A stretch of 64,000 nucleotides of DNA from Carnimonas nigrificans ATCC BAA-78 (lineage in GTDB: Bacteria > Pseudomonadota > Gammaproteobacteria > Pseudomonadales > Halomonadaceae): the NCBI RefSeq assembly GCF_000526695.1, contig NZ_JAGO01000014.1:151295-215294 (forward strand), read 5' to 3'. The position numbers and the translations under genes were made by a program. Of the stretch, positions 8,253 to 17,852 are shown in pieces (the stretch's first letter is position 1; each line of letters opens with the position of its first letter). The notes below the pieces were generated by a model. It saw nothing but the letters and a program-made list of their open reading frames with translations, ran no database searches and had not been told where the DNA came from.

Positions 8253-11141
8253 CTAGTTGTCAGTAAAGGGGGTCAGCGTTTGGCTCGCGTTGTAGTCGCG
8301 ATCATTGGCGGGTACGCCTTTATCGCTGGCAGCCGTGAAGGCAGGTGCCTGCCTGAACGCCTTCCATGCCGCCTGAATGTCAGCCACGCTGAGTTGGTCA
8401 ACGGCCCGCGCCATGCGCTGACGGTAGTCAAAGTTAAGCTCCTGTAAATTCAGGAGTGACCATTGCGTGCTGGCGAGATCGCTAAGCGTGTGGTCGCGTT
8501 CGAGCAGCTGCGACCGAATGGCGCTCTTGTAATGGGCCAGAGTGGCATCATCCAGAGTGTCGATGGTGGGAGAGAACTGCTCCGTAAAGGCATTGATGCG
8601 GTCAAACAGTTGCTGGCTCGAATGAGAGGGCGACTGCACCAGCATTACGATGCCACCCGCACGCATGATCGAGGTGTAATTGGCGCTGACGACATAGCCC
8701 AGCTGCTGCTCCGTGCGCAGGCTGTCGTAGAACGGTGACGACAGCAGTTGCCCCATCACGGACCAGGCGGCCTTGGTGGCAAGCTCGGTGTTCGGTATCG
8801 TTTTTACCAGCAGAGCGCCTGCATCGGTGCTTTCAGTGGTAGGGCGGAAAGCGGGCAAGGTGTCGGTCACGCTCAGGGTCTGCATTGGCGGAATATCCTT
8901 GAGCGCCGCGCGCGGCTTGAGCTGATCGAGCACTCTGGCAGAAGTGAGCGTATCTTCCTGCGTTAGATTGCCGACAGCCAGCGCCGTCACATGCAGTGAT
9001 TTCAGCCAGCGATCACGGAATTGGCGCAGGTCTGCCAGAGTAATGTGATCCAGCTCATCCAGGCCGCGTGCAGAGTTCCAGTCAGGGGTAATCAACTGGT
9101 CAGGAATAGCGCGCATCAAGCTTCGGTACAAATAGCCCTGACGCTGATTGTTAAGATCGTCCTTGAACTGCTGGGTCAGGCGATCAAAGGTGGCCTGATC
9201 AATAGGGGCATTCTTGAGTTGGTGAATCAGCGTATTGAAGACTTCGGGCTGACGGTCACGCCAGCCTGCCAAATCAATGGTGATGCCGCGACGCTGTGCC
9301 GAAGCGCTGGCCGTTTGCCCCGCAAGTGAGGCCGGGTAGAGCGATTCCGACAGGCTATCGTTGAGCCAGCCGGCCAGTAGCGTGGTGAGCAGGCCTTCCC
9401 GTACGTCTGTCCCTTGAAGGGGGCTGAACAGCGCAATCGACCAGTTGACGCTGGGCGTGCCGAACGAGTGGTTGCCTTGATACCAGAGGTCCATGCCAGG
9501 CTGATTGATCAGACGCCGCGGGCGGGCGTCCTGCACTTGTTTGAGTGTGAAATCCTTGGCAATGAAGGCGTTACGCTCGGGCAGCGCCAACTCGCCGACT
9601 ACCTGTGCCTGCGGCCAGCGCTCAACGTGGGTAAGCGTATAAGGGGTGTGATACCACTGGCTCACCTGCTTGCCCTTCACCGAGGGGCTGGCATAAACGC
9701 GCAGCAGGTTGTCAGGGCGAAGCTGGTCAAGGTAGCGATTGATTAGTGCAGGGTCGAAGCGGTCCATGCGATAGCCCGCGACATTAATCTCGCTGACGGG
9801 CAGGCGCGACATCGCCATGCTAAGCGCACTGGCACGGCTGGCATCAGAGTTGTTCTGCTCGAAGGGGTAGTGTTGGCGCAATAACGTTGACTGTTCATCG
9901 AAGCGCCACCGTTCAATGCCGCCCTGTCTGATCTTGTTGATATACGCGAATAGCGTCGCTTGCACTTCATCCTGTTGCTGAGCGCCCTTGGGCGTCAGAT
10001 TGATCGATACCGTGAACAGGGCGTGGTTACCATCGTCGCGCGTGATACCAGCGTTAAGGCTGTCCGCCAGCCCTGCGTGGCGTAACGCGGCAAGTACGCT
10101 GCCAGGGCCTTCATGCCCAATCAGGTTGGCAAGGTAGTTATCAGGCTGGGTGCGCGGGTAGCGCTGAGGATCAGGCACGGGAAAGTTGAAGCTTAGGTTG
10201 CGGCCATCGGCGTTTGACTGGATCTCTACCTTTTCAGGGAGCTGGCCCTGGCTGAATAAGGGGGCGTCAATGTTGTCCGGTGCTACCTTTCGCTCTGGCA
10301 CATCGCTGAAGCGCGTGCGCGCCAGCGTTTCCAGAGTATCCAGCGACTGCGGCCCGACCATGGTCAGCGTCATGCGGTCAGCCGAGTAGTGCTGGCGATA
10401 GAATTCAAGCAAACGCTCGCGCAGCGGCTGCTTCCCGTCTTTCAGCGTATCCAGGTTGCCTACTGCGAAATGGGCATAGGGGTGGGCCGGGTTGATAGCA
10501 TTACTCAGTGCATCCCAGGTACGCCGACTCTCGTTGCGTAGCCCCATGTGATATTCGGAGTCGATCGCATGGCGCTCCTGATTCACGTGGCTGGCATTGA
10601 AGCGCGGTGCGACAAAAAAGCGCGCAAAGCGGTCAAAGGCACCATTAAAGGCGGCGGGCGGGATATCAAAATAGTAGTTGGTATCACGGTCAGCGGTGAA
10701 TGCATTCGATTGACCGCCGTGATTGCCTAGATAATCCTGATAATTATTGGCTTCGGGGTAGCGATCAGTGCCTAAAAACAGCATATGTTCGTTGAAATGG
10801 GCCAACCCTGGTACGTCCTTCGGGTCCGCTGCTGACCCTGTGCGCACATTCACGGCCGCCGCAGCACGATCCGCGCGATCATCATGGACCAGCAGGACTT
10901 CCAGACCATTAGACAAGCGCAGTGCACGGTAGTCCGCCTTGTCGTTGGGGCTTTTATGGACGCTGTGCACATTGGGCGTGTAGGGCGGTAACTGAGCTAA
11001 CGCCGCGTCAGACGGTTGCTGGGTCTGAGCTTGCTGGGGCACAGCCCAGGCAGTGGTCGACAGGGGCGCCGATATCCACACGCTGACCGCCAGTGCGGGA
11101 ATGTAGAGAAGTCGACGGTAACGCATCAAGGAAGAGGGCAT
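8253..11141 (-). CDS. ptrA: Protease III-type periplasmic M16 zinc metallopeptidase (pitrilysin)
   Basis: Inverzincin-type zinc protease that degrades small peptides and short proteins, by analogy with E. coli protease III in the periplasm. The zinc motif HxxEH is seen as HFNEHMLFLG (near residue 125), with the downstream Glu in the ESRRTWDA region. The second half is the catalytically inactive M16 repeat, with the family's FYDSLRTEQQLGYVV near the C-terminus. Start 11141 gives MPSSLMRYRRLLYIPAL..., a signal peptide ending near AWA, and has AGGA eight bases upstream. The resulting 962 residues is the same as E. coli PtrA. It stands alone, not in a recBCD cluster as in E. coli. Confidence 0.92.
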   Translation of the reverse strand: MPSSLMRYRRLLYIPALAVSVWISAPLSTTAWAVPQQAQTQQPSDAALAQLPPYTPNVHSVHKSPNDKADYRALRLSNGLEVLLVHDDRADRAAAAVNVRTGSAADPKDVPGLAHFNEHMLFLGTDRYPEANNYQDYLGNHGGQSNAFTADRDTNYYFDIPPAAFNGAFDRFARFFVAPRFNASHVNQERHAIDSEYHMGLRNESRRTWDALSNAINPAHPYAHFAVGNLDTLKDGKQPLRERLLEFYRQHYSADRMTLTMVGPQSLDTLETLARTRFSDVPERKVAPDNIDAPLFSQGQLPEKVEIQSNADGRNLSFNFPVPDPQRYPRTQPDNYLANLIGHEGPGSVLAALRHAGLADSLNAGITRDDGNHALFTVSINLTPKGAQQQDEVQATLFAYINKIRQGGIERWRFDEQSTLLRQHYPFEQNNSDASRASALSMAMSRLPVSEINVAGYRMDRFDPALINRYLDQLRPDNLLRVYASPSVKGKQVSQWYHTPYTLTHVERWPQAQVVGELALPERNAFIAKDFTLKQVQDARPRRLINQPGMDLWYQGNHSFGTPSVNWSIALFSPLQGTDVREGLLTTLLAGWLNDSLSESLYPASLAGQTASASAQRRGITIDLAGWRDRQPEVFNTLIHQLKNAPIDQATFDRLTQQFKDDLNNQRQGYLYRSLMRAIPDQLITPDWNSARGLDELDHITLADLRQFRDRWLKSLHVTALAVGNLTQEDTLTSARVLDQLKPRAALKDIPPMQTLSVTDTLPAFRPTTESTDAGALLVKTIPNTELATKAAWSVMGQLLSSPFYDSLRTEQQLGYVVSANYTSIMRAGGIVMLVQSPSHSSQQLFDRINAFTEQFSPTIDTLDDATLAHYKSAIRSQLLERDHTLSDLASTQWSLLNLQELNFDYRQRMARAVDQLSVADIQAAWKAFRQAPAFTAASDKGVPANDRDYNASQTLTPFTDN

Positions 11142-11467
11142 AGATATTCCTGACGGGTAAAAGAGTCTGTATAGCGGTTGAGTGTTCAAACGACACTTGA
11201 TGAAGAATTCACGCTGATTGTCATAACATGTTGACGGCCATACTGAACCTTTTATGAAACAGGGCGTCGGTATTAATCATCATGCGAGCGCTGGTATCAC
11301 TGCGTTATCCGGGCATATGGGTTGCTGGTCTGGTGTTGGGAATCGGGCCTCATTGTTAGGGGAAATTGCGCTATTCTCAACTCATGCGCGTAAGGAATGG
11401 TTAATCCTGTAGCGTCAGAAGGGGCATCAGCGACCATTTCTGCCCAGTGAAATAGTGAGACTTTTTG

Positions 11468-11496
11468 TTTGCCTTTACGTGCTGCATGGATAAGAT
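11468..11496 (+). promoter_or_regulatory. Putative sigma-70 promoter of the TetR/flippase unit
   Basis: TTTGCC (11468-11473) and TAAGAT (11491-11496) are 17 bases apart, giving an expected transcription start near 11503, about 50 bases upstream of the regulator's start codon. The match is reasonable but not perfect. Confidence 0.45.
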
Positions 11497-11499
11497 ACG

Positions 11500-11512
11500 A
11501 AAACACTGTTTT
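11500..11512. promoter_or_regulatory. 13-bp palindrome at the predicted transcription start (candidate TetR operator)
   Basis: AAAACACTGTTTT has perfect 6-base arms around one central base. It covers the predicted +1 of the transcript for the adjacent TetR-like regulator. Binding there would block transcription, the usual autoregulation of TetR-family repressors. The assignment is inferred from position and symmetry. Confidence 0.45.
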
Positions 11513-11552
11513 ATATTACACTAATGTCTCCCTTTCTATCAGGAGTACGAGG

Positions 11553-12167
11553 ATGGCTCGTCCACGTCAACATGCGCCCGAGACTCTGCATGCGCAGGTA
11601 ATGGCCGCGTGCGACGAGTGGCTTGATTCCCAGCCCGCACAAACGCTCTCTCTACGTTCGATTGCACGCGGTCTGGAGTGCGCTCCCAGCACTCTTCTCA
11701 AGCTTTACGGAAGCTTTAACAATCTGTTGCAATATGTAAATGTTGAAACGCTGAATTCCCTGAATGCCGATATCCAGCATGCGGATACGCTCAGTCCCGA
11801 GGAGCGGCTGAGAGTCCTTGCGCACGCTTACTGGCGCTTTGCCTACCAGCACCCGCACCGCTGGCAGCTGCTGTTCGAGTACCCGCTGGCGCAGGAAGGT
11901 GAGCTGGATGAACGCCAGAACCTGGCTATTGAGTCCTCCTTCGTGCGCGTCGAGCAGGCGCTCAAAGAGCTGCACCCGGGGTTCAGTTCAGACGACGCTT
12001 GCCGTCTGGCGCGCACCCTGTGGGGCAGCGTGCATGGTTTGGTACAACTGGGAATGACAGAACGTTTGGGGTTTTACCAGGGCCAGCCTGTTAAGGTAGA
12101 AGACCTGCTTGATCAATTGCTTGCCATGACGCTTGCCGCGCTAGGAAATCGTAAGTTCACTCAATGA
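11553..12167 (+). CDS. TetR-family transcriptional regulator
   Basis: A 204-residue DNA-binding regulator. The N-terminal helix-turn-helix is seen in SLRSIARGLECAPSTLLKLY (about residues 32-51), diverged from the TetR consensus in the recognition helix. The middle (RVLAHAYWRFAYQHPHRWQLLFEY) resembles the WHG-type ligand domain of some TetR proteins. Start 11553 follows AGGAG at seven bases; an upstream in-frame start at 11469 would run through the promoter and palindrome and is rejected. The stop overlaps the next start (ATGA), so it is co-translated with the flippase/acyltransferase and probably controls it. The ligand is unknown; a lipid or acyl-CoA is only a guess. Confidence 0.85.
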   Translation: MARPRQHAPETLHAQVMAACDEWLDSQPAQTLSLRSIARGLECAPSTLLKLYGSFNNLLQYVNVETLNSLNADIQHADTLSPEERLRVLAHAYWRFAYQHPHRWQLLFEYPLAQEGELDERQNLAIESSFVRVEQALKELHPGFSSDDACRLARTLWGSVHGLVQLGMTERLGFYQGQPVKVEDLLDQLLAMTLAALGNRKFTQ

Positions 12168-14083
12168 CGCAACATACAGCCAATTCGCCACTGGATTCTC
12201 GGCGCGGCCTAATGAGAGAGCGCTTTTTTGCGCCGCTGTTTTGGGCTCAAGCCTTTGGCGCTTTCAGCGATAATTTCTTTAAGCAAGTACTGCTGCTGAT
12301 GCTCACCTATATCGCCGTGCCGAAGTACGGATGGGATATAGGCATCGTCAATAACGTGGCAGCAGGGCTTTTCATTGTGCCCTTGCTGCTGTTTTCGGGG
12401 TGGGGCGGTACGCTGGCCGATGCCATCGACAAGCGCACCCTGATACGCGCCATCAAATGGCTTGAACTGCTGACCATGAGCATGGCGGCACTCTTGATCT
12501 GGTATCAGATGTTTGTGGGGCTGATGCTGCTGCTGTTCCTCGCTGGCACTCAGGCGGCGCTGTTTGGCCCGGTGAAGTACGCCATCCTGCCGCAGCAGGT
12601 GCCGCGTCGGAAGTTGGTCGTGGCTAATGCATGGGTCGAACTGGCCACCTTCCTCGCCATTTTGCTGGGCATAGTGCTGGCGGGCGTGCTGATATCCCTT
12701 TCCGGATGGTGGGCGAGCGTTAGCGTGTCACTGGTGCTGGTCGGAGTCTCCGTAGCCGGTGTAATTGCCGCCTATTTCGTCCCTTCGGCACCGCCGGTGC
12801 AGGGGCGCAAGGTCGCGATAGCGCCGCTGCGCCAAAGCGTTGAGGTACTCCGCTCAGCATGGCAGCAGCGGCGTCTTTTCAACACGATCCTCGGTATTAG
12901 TACCTTCTGGTTCCTCGGGGTGAGCTATCTCACCCAACTGCCTCAATGGGTCGCTACCGTAGTGCATGGCAGCGGTAGCGTCGTCAGTTTTCTGTTGGCG
13001 GCCTTTGCCGTAGGTATTGGCCTTGGCTCGCTGCTGTGCGCACGTTTGTCGGCAGGGCGCATGGAATTGGGCCTGATTCCTCTAGGGGCGCTGCTGATTG
13101 GTCTGGCGGGGTTCGATTTTGCCCATCACGCTGCATTTTCCAGCTCGGCGCAGCTCCATTCACTGGCAGAGCTGCTGTTCAGGTGGCGTCTGTGGTGGAT
13201 GTTTATCGACCTTGCCCTGATCGGTGTGGGTGGCGGTCTTTTGATTATTCCGCTCTATATGCGTCTGCAAACAGAGGGTGATGAAGCGCAGCGTTCGCGG
13301 ATTATCGCGGCAAACAACATCATCAACGCGCTGTTTATGGTGATGTCGGCGCTGGGTGCGGCATTTCTGCTGGGCGTGCTGGGTGTATCACTTCATCTCT
13401 ATTTTGGATTGATCGCGGCGCTTTCGCTGGGGTTGGGAGCTTTGCTGGCAGTGAAATATCCGCGTCCGGTGCTGCGTATCTGTATTTTTATTGTGCTGCG
13501 CCTTTGCTATCGGCTGAAGCTGTCAGGACGCCATAACATTCCTGATACGGGGCCGGCGCTGGTCATGTGCAATCATGTCAGCTACATGGATGCACTGCTC
13601 TTGGGGGGCACCAGCCCCAGACTGCTGCGTTTCATGATGGATACGCCTGCCTACGAGTCGCCCTGGCTGAACTGGTTCTGCCGTATCGCAGGGGCGATTC
13701 CGGTCGATCTTGGCAAGCGTAACCCCAAGGATTTGCGTCGTGCTTTGAATGAAGTGAGTGCGGCGCTGCGTAACGGTGAAGTGGTGATGATCTTCCCTGA
13801 AGGAAGGTTGACCCGCGATGGCAATATCGCCGAGTTCCGTCGTGGGATAGAAACCATTCTGAAGCGTGATCCTGTGCCGGTGATTCCTGCGGCCATTTCC
13901 GGCTTGTGGGGGTCGTGGGGGTCGTACCGTAAAGGGCGGCCATTCAAGCGCTGGCCAACGCGCTTCCGGCGCAAGGTGCGTCTTGGCTTTGGTGCCTCGG
14001 TGCCCTATACCCAGTGGAATGATCGGCGTGTGCTGCGCGATCGCGTACTACAGGTAAAAGAGGAGCTGGGCGGCGGTAAGTAG
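12164..14083 (+). CDS. Fused lysophospholipid transporter (LplT-like MFS) and PlsC-type acyltransferase
   Basis: The 639-residue protein joins two functions of lysophospholipid repair. Residues about 20-440 are an MFS transporter of the LplT type (FFAPLFWAQAFGAFSDNFFK at the start, twelve hydrophobic segments). Residues 445-639 are a 1-acyl-glycerophosphate acyltransferase domain with the catalytic H(X)4D (CNHVSYMDALLLGG) and the substrate motif FPEGRLTRDG. In E. coli, LplT imports lysophospholipid and the separate Aas protein re-acylates it with an acyltransferase plus an acyl-ACP synthetase domain. Here the acyltransferase is attached to the carrier and the synthetase domain is absent, so acyl donor must come from elsewhere. 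It overlaps the TetR-like gene by four bases and ends at a strong hairpin. Confidence 0.88.
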   Translation: MTQHTANSPLDSRRGLMRERFFAPLFWAQAFGAFSDNFFKQVLLLMLTYIAVPKYGWDIGIVNNVAAGLFIVPLLLFSGWGGTLADAIDKRTLIRAIKWLELLTMSMAALLIWYQMFVGLMLLLFLAGTQAALFGPVKYAILPQQVPRRKLVVANAWVELATFLAILLGIVLAGVLISLSGWWASVSVSLVLVGVSVAGVIAAYFVPSAPPVQGRKVAIAPLRQSVEVLRSAWQQRRLFNTILGISTFWFLGVSYLTQLPQWVATVVHGSGSVVSFLLAAFAVGIGLGSLLCARLSAGRMELGLIPLGALLIGLAGFDFAHHAAFSSSAQLHSLAELLFRWRLWWMFIDLALIGVGGGLLIIPLYMRLQTEGDEAQRSRIIAANNIINALFMVMSALGAAFLLGVLGVSLHLYFGLIAALSLGLGALLAVKYPRPVLRICIFIVLRLCYRLKLSGRHNIPDTGPALVMCNHVSYMDALLLGGTSPRLLRFMMDTPAYESPWLNWFCRIAGAIPVDLGKRNPKDLRRALNEVSAALRNGEVVMIFPEGRLTRDGNIAEFRRGIETILKRDPVPVIPAAISGLWGSWGSYRKGRPFKRWPTRFRRKVRLGFGASVPYTQWNDRRVLRDRVLQVKEELGGGK

Positions 14084-14102
14084 GCTCGTTCAGTATTCCA
14101 TC

Positions 14103-14139
14103 ATAACGCCCACCGTTATCTATCAACGGCGGGCGTTAT
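14103..14139. terminator. Bidirectional terminator hairpin between convergent genes
   Basis: ATAACGCCC(A)CCGTT pairs with AACGG(C)GGGCGTTAT around a 7-base loop: 14 base pairs with one mismatch. It lies between the rightward acyltransferase gene and the leftward histidine kinase gene, directly abutting the kinase stop codon. Only a short T-run follows on the plus strand. Confidence 0.7.
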
Positions 14140-15471
14140 TCATTTGGGGCCGTTTGGTGAGAGCGGTAGCTGAATAACGGCCTTTAGACCGCCCAGGCTA
14201 CTTTCTGCCATATATAGCCTGCCGCCGTGGAAACTGACCACCTGCTCGACAATGCCCAGCCCCAGCCCATGGCCGCTGACGCGCTCATCCAGTCGCGTGC
14301 CGCGGTTAAGCACCTGCGCACGTTTGTGCGGCGCGATGCCAGGCCCATCATCTTCGACAATGAATTCGATGTTTTCCTGCTGCTGGCGCAGCGTCAAACG
14401 TGCCTGGGCGTTGGCCCATTTCCCCGCGTTATCCAATAGATTACCCAATACCTCCAGCATGTCCTCGCTTTCCCAGGGCAAGGTGCTGGGTGCCTGCTCC
14501 GTTGAATAGTGGAAGGCGATATGCGGGTAGATCTCTGCCAGTGTTGAAATCAGCGGCGGCAGCTCCTGTTCAGGCTGGAAATGCGATTTATGCGATGAGT
14601 TGCGCGTATCAAGCCGTGCACGCTGTAACTCGCACTGCACCAGGCGATGGATATCTGCCAGCCGAGCGGCAAGGGCGTCGCGCAGTTCAGGGAGCTGGTC
14701 AAATTCGCGGCGTGCCAGCTGCGCTTCCATAACGGCGATGGGCGTTTTCAGCGCGTGCCCCAGATTGCTGATGCCGTCACGGGAGCGTGTCAGTACACGT
14801 TCGATACGCTCCAACTGATGGTTCAGCTCATTGACGACGGGGGCTATTTCGACCGGCACCGGCGTCTCAATCTGGAGGCGATGGCCGTCGTTCAACAGCT
14901 CCAGCTCTTTGCGTACCTGGCCCAGCGGCGCCAGCACTATGCGAATCACATGCTGCTGAATGACCACGAGCAAAATGGCCAGCAGCCCTCCCAGCATCCA
15001 AATGGAAAAGCGTAGCCAGTTGAGACTGTCGGCGACACTGGTGTAATCGAGAGCGGTAGTGATGTCGAAACGGTGACCGTCCTGACGGAAGGTGCCACTC
15101 CACACTAGAAGCTGTTGCTCTTCCGGGCCAGGAACAAGCCGGCGCGAGAGGCCGGGAGCCACTTCGGGAAGGTGCTTGTCCCACAGGGAACGCGAGCGAA
15201 TGTCGGTCGCCCGATCCATCTGTAGCGAGAAATAGTGCCCCGAGTAGACCTGATTGTAGTGGCCGCGAAAGGGCAGTGAGGCGAGGTTGAGCTTGCCATT
15301 GCGGTCAATGGCATCCTTCATCAGGCTCTGCGCATCTTCCTGTAAGCGCGACCCCAGATAGTCACGGAAAGCGCGATCAAACAGCAGCACGCTGCCGTGA
15401 GCGAGCAGAAACATGACGACCAGCCCCGCTGCCAATAGCCCCAGGGCCAGTCGTCTGGTAAGAGAGATCAC
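14140..15471 (-). CDS. Two-component sensor histidine kinase (PhoQ-like kinase core)
   Basis: A 443-residue membrane kinase. The first membrane helix is at residues 7-27 and the second near 155-178, enclosing a periplasmic sensor domain of about 125 residues; a HAMP-like linker follows. The H-box is [19 protein letters not shown], similar to PhoQ-type kinases, and the ATP-binding motifs are [12 protein letters not shown] (N), EDDGPGIAP (G1) and [14 protein letters not shown] (G2). It overlaps the response-regulator gene by four bases, so the pair is co-translated. The signal is not evident; the PepSY protein at the head of the operon suggests envelope or peptide-related sensing. Confidence 0.92.
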   Translation of the reverse strand: MISLTRRLALGLLAAGLVVMFLLAHGSVLLFDRAFRDYLGSRLQEDAQSLMKDAIDRNGKLNLASLPFRGHYNQVYSGHYFSLQMDRATDIRSRSLWDKHLPEVAPGLSRRLVPGPEEQQLLVWSGTFRQDGHRFDITTALDYTSVADSLNWLRFSIWMLGGLLAILLVVIQQHVIRIVLAPLGQVRKELELLNDGHRLQIETPVPVEIAPVVNELNHQLERIERVLTRSRDGISNLGHALKTPIAVMEAQLARREFDQLPELRDALAARLADIHRLVQCELQRARLDTRNSSHKSHFQPEQELPPLISTLAEIYPHIAFHYSTEQAPSTLPWESEDMLEVLGNLLDNAGKWANAQARLTLRQQQENIEFIVEDDGPGIAPHKRAQVLNRGTRLDERVSGHGLGLGIVEQVVSFHGGRLYMAESSLGGLKAVIQLPLSPNGPK

Positions 15472-16154
15472 GCTGTCTCGGGTTTTACACTGCCGCCAAA
15501 ACGATAGCCCTGCCCGCGCTGGGTGATGATCACGCCGCGGCCCAGTTTCTGGCGCAGATGATTGATATGCACTTCGACCACATTGGGGTTGCGTTCGTGC
15601 TCGCTGTCATAGAGGTGATCCAGCAGCCTGTCCTTGGGAATGACATGCTCCGGGTGCAGCATCATATAGCGCAGAATGGCAAATTCGGCGCGTGTCAGCC
15701 CAACGGGATCAGTGTTGCTAAGTGTTGCTGCGCACTGGCTGGCTTCATCAAGCACGACACCGCCAACCGACAGTTTGGGCGTGGGGCTGCATCCATGGCG
15801 ACGGCGCATCAGCCCCTGTAAGCGCAGCAGCAGCTCGTCAGGATGAAATGGCTTGGGAATATAGTCATCGGCGCCTGCACGCAAGCCGGTAATGCGCTCG
15901 CTCCAGCTGGTGCGAGCGGTCAGGATAAGAATGGGAGTATCCAGTCCATTCCTGCGCCACTCCTCCAGTAGCTGTAGCCCGGGGCGTCCCGGTAATCCGA
16001 GATCAAGCACGATGGCATCGAATGGGATGTTCACGGCCATTACCGCAGCGTCGCGACCATCGGTGCACCAGTCAACAGCGTAACCGTTTTGTGTGAACAG
16101 GGTGTTTAGTTCATCGGCAAGGGGGACGTTGTCTTCAACAAGTAACAAGCGCAT
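15468..16154 (-). CDS. OmpR/PhoB-family response regulator
   Basis: A 228-residue DNA-binding regulator partnered with the downstream kinase. The receiver domain has the acidic pair (LLVEDN), the phosphorylated Asp in [15 protein letters not shown] (about residue 51), the conserved Thr ([10 protein letters not shown]) and Lys ([13 protein letters not shown]). The C-terminal winged helix ends with [15 protein letters not shown] and [11 protein letters not shown]. Overall it is of the QseB/PmrA/PhoP type. It is the middle gene of a PepSY-regulator-kinase unit, 16 bases after the PepSY gene. Confidence 0.93.
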   Translation of the reverse strand: MRLLLVEDNVPLADELNTLFTQNGYAVDWCTDGRDAAVMAVNIPFDAIVLDLGLPGRPGLQLLEEWRRNGLDTPILILTARTSWSERITGLRAGADDYIPKPFHPDELLLRLQGLMRRRHGCSPTPKLSVGGVVLDEASQCAATLSNTDPVGLTRAEFAILRYMMLHPEHVIPKDRLLDHLYDSEHERNPNVVEVHINHLRQKLGRGVIITQRGQGYRFGGSVKPETA

Positions 16155-16170
16155 ATCTCAAATCCTGTCG

Positions 16171-16506
16171 TCAGGGGTTGATACGTTTGCCGCTGACCGC
16201 ATTGATCAGCAGATCCCATATCTGATCCTGTTCATCCAATATCTCTATCGAGTACACATACCGATGGTGGTAGCGCGCAAGAGATGCTTCGAGCATTTTT
16301 CCCGGGTGTGTAACCTGAGCAATGCCAATGACTCTCTCCAGCGGCAGGATGGTCCCGCTAGCCGTCAGTTGAAGCGCCTCATCGTGGTCGATCTCCGTCC
16401 CTTTGCATTTTGGCTCGAATGCACTGATGGGCGAGGCAGACAATGCCAGCCATGAACATGCCAACAGGCATGGTGCTGAACCTTTCAACAGTTGGGAGAT
16501 CATCAT
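16171..16506 (-). CDS. Periplasmic PepSY-domain protein
   Basis: The 111-residue product has a signal peptide (hydrophobic LLACSWLALSA ending near SAFEP) and then one PepSY domain (DHDEALQLTASGTILPLERVI ... HRYVYSIEILDEQDQIW ... INAVSGKRI). PepSY domains are thought to inhibit or modulate peptidases or sensor proteins outside the cytoplasm. It heads the operon of the response regulator and kinase, a pairing also seen in pseudomonads. Two tandem ATG codons (16506 and 16503) could start it; the ribosome site is weak. A periplasmic modulator of the kinase is the simplest inference. Confidence 0.85.
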   Translation of the reverse strand: MMISQLLKGSAPCLLACSWLALSASPISAFEPKCKGTEIDHDEALQLTASGTILPLERVIGIAQVTHPGKMLEASLARYHHRYVYSIEILDEQDQIWDLLINAVSGKRINP

Positions 16507-16846
16507 GTCGTTTCTCTTTGGCTTCGCTGGCGAATAGTTTAGCAGGTGCCTTGTTTGCGAAGTATCTCGATAACAGCGGGCAGCGTAGGGAACGGTGCCC
16601 TGATATATAGAGAAGCGGCAGTAGCGCTCGGGTATCCTGCTGGAGCACCCCAGGTACACAGGGGCGGTGCATTTTGGCACATAAGAGCAGCGGTGGGGCG
16701 GAGTCGCCTGTTATGAGCCTTAAAATGGTGAGAGGTGCCGTTTTTGAGCGGGAACCGTTACTGCCGGCATTTCAGTGGTGGGCAAAAATTCTGCCCGGCG
16801 CAAGACCAGGCAGCATTCGCGATGATGATAGGAAAAGAGAGCAGGG
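16507..16846. other. Intergenic region between the PepSY operon and the CcsA-like gene
   Basis: Both flanking genes read leftward. An extended -10 (TGCTAAACT on the minus strand, TAAACT at 16536-16541) could drive the PepSY operon. A short hairpin with stem GGGCA/TGCCC near 16783 has no T-run. No credible gene is present. Confidence 0.5.
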
Positions 16847-17644
16847 CTAGGGGGTGGTATCCAGAATCAGGCGACTGCTTATATAGGCAAGTATCAGCAC
16901 GCCCATGCCGATCAATGTCCAGCGAGCCGCCCGACGCCCACGCCAGCCGCTTGACTGGCGCTGCCATAGCAGCGCGCCAAAAATAAGCCACGCCAGTACC
17001 GACAGAAGTACCTTGGAGGTCAGGTATTCAGCCGAGGAGTCGAATACAAACAGTGCTCCGGAGATAATTGCCAGGGTAAGGAAGATCATGCCGAGCGTAA
17101 TCAGGGCGAACAGCATTCTTTCCATTTGGGTCAGCGGCGGCAGCACCTGAATGATGCCCCTCAAACGCTTCGTCTTCAGCGCGCGATCCTGTAGGGCGAT
17201 CAGGCAGGCTTGGGCAGCGGCAATTGCAAACAGTGAGAAGGCAAGGATGGAGCCTGCAATGTGCGCCAGTACCCCTGGCGGAAAGTGGCTGTAATTCAGA
17301 GAAGCAGGCAGCCCGGCCAGCGTCACCAGGCTGATGGCGCTAAGCGGCAGCAGCACAGCGGTGGCGGCAATCAGTGGCGTCATGAGGCTGGCGAGTAGCG
17401 TGAGAAGGGTCATGACCCAGCACACCAGACTCAGCGTTTCGAGAATGCCCAGGTTATAGGTGCCTGCACCCTTGTAGATCATGACGTAAAGAGTGACGGC
17501 GTGCAGTGCGCTGGCGACAAGTCCGGTGCTTCTTATCAGCGCGGGGTTGGGCTCGGTCTTGCGGCCCAGCACGCAGGCTTGCCAGATTCCTCCCGCTAGA
17601 TAAAGAAGAATGGCAAGTAGTGCGCAGGGTAATGCTGCATACAT
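16847..17644 (-). CDS. CcsA/YpjD-like cytochrome c assembly membrane protein
   Basis: A 265-residue integral membrane protein with eight hydrophobic segments. It matches the CcsA/CcmC/HemX group that handles heme during cytochrome c maturation. Histidines likely to face heme lie in SALHAVTLYVMIYKG and PPGVLAHIAGSILAFSLFAIAAA. The same gene (ypjD in E. coli, a hypothetical CcsA-like gene in Pseudomonas) lies divergent to ffh in many gammaproteobacteria, as here. The exact role of the YpjD branch is not established. Confidence 0.85.
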   Translation of the reverse strand: MYAALPCALLAILLYLAGGIWQACVLGRKTEPNPALIRSTGLVASALHAVTLYVMIYKGAGTYNLGILETLSLVCWVMTLLTLLASLMTPLIAATAVLLPLSAISLVTLAGLPASLNYSHFPPGVLAHIAGSILAFSLFAIAAAQACLIALQDRALKTKRLRGIIQVLPPLTQMERMLFALITLGMIFLTLAIISGALFVFDSSAEYLTSKVLLSVLAWLIFGALLWQRQSSGWRGRRAARWTLIGMGVLILAYISSRLILDTTP

Positions 17645-17852
17645 CCCGATAGTGGCCTGATAAATGAGAAAAGAGTGCGTCTGAACGCTCTCACTATAGC
17701 GATTCTTGCCGGTTAACGGTAGGTGATGGATGGAGAGACGCCGTTGAAAAAGTTATACTTCGCGACCCAACGCCGAAACAGCCAGACAAGCGCTGTCTTC
17801 GGTTACAGAATCTGCCGCGCGGCGCACATGCCGGCGGTCCATGGAGGCGCTC

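Larger units (their letters stand above)
11142..11552. other. Divergent intergenic region between ptrA and the TetR-like gene
   Basis: This 411-base region must hold the leftward ptrA promoter and the rightward promoter of the regulator/flippase pair. The right end carries a recognisable promoter and palindrome, listed separately. The middle has no open frame with coding character and no repeat that I can see. Confidence 0.6.

Noticed and set aside
14103..14139. Hairpin considered as a mobile repeat (REP-like) element
   Set aside because: Single occurrence and position between convergent stops fit a terminator better.
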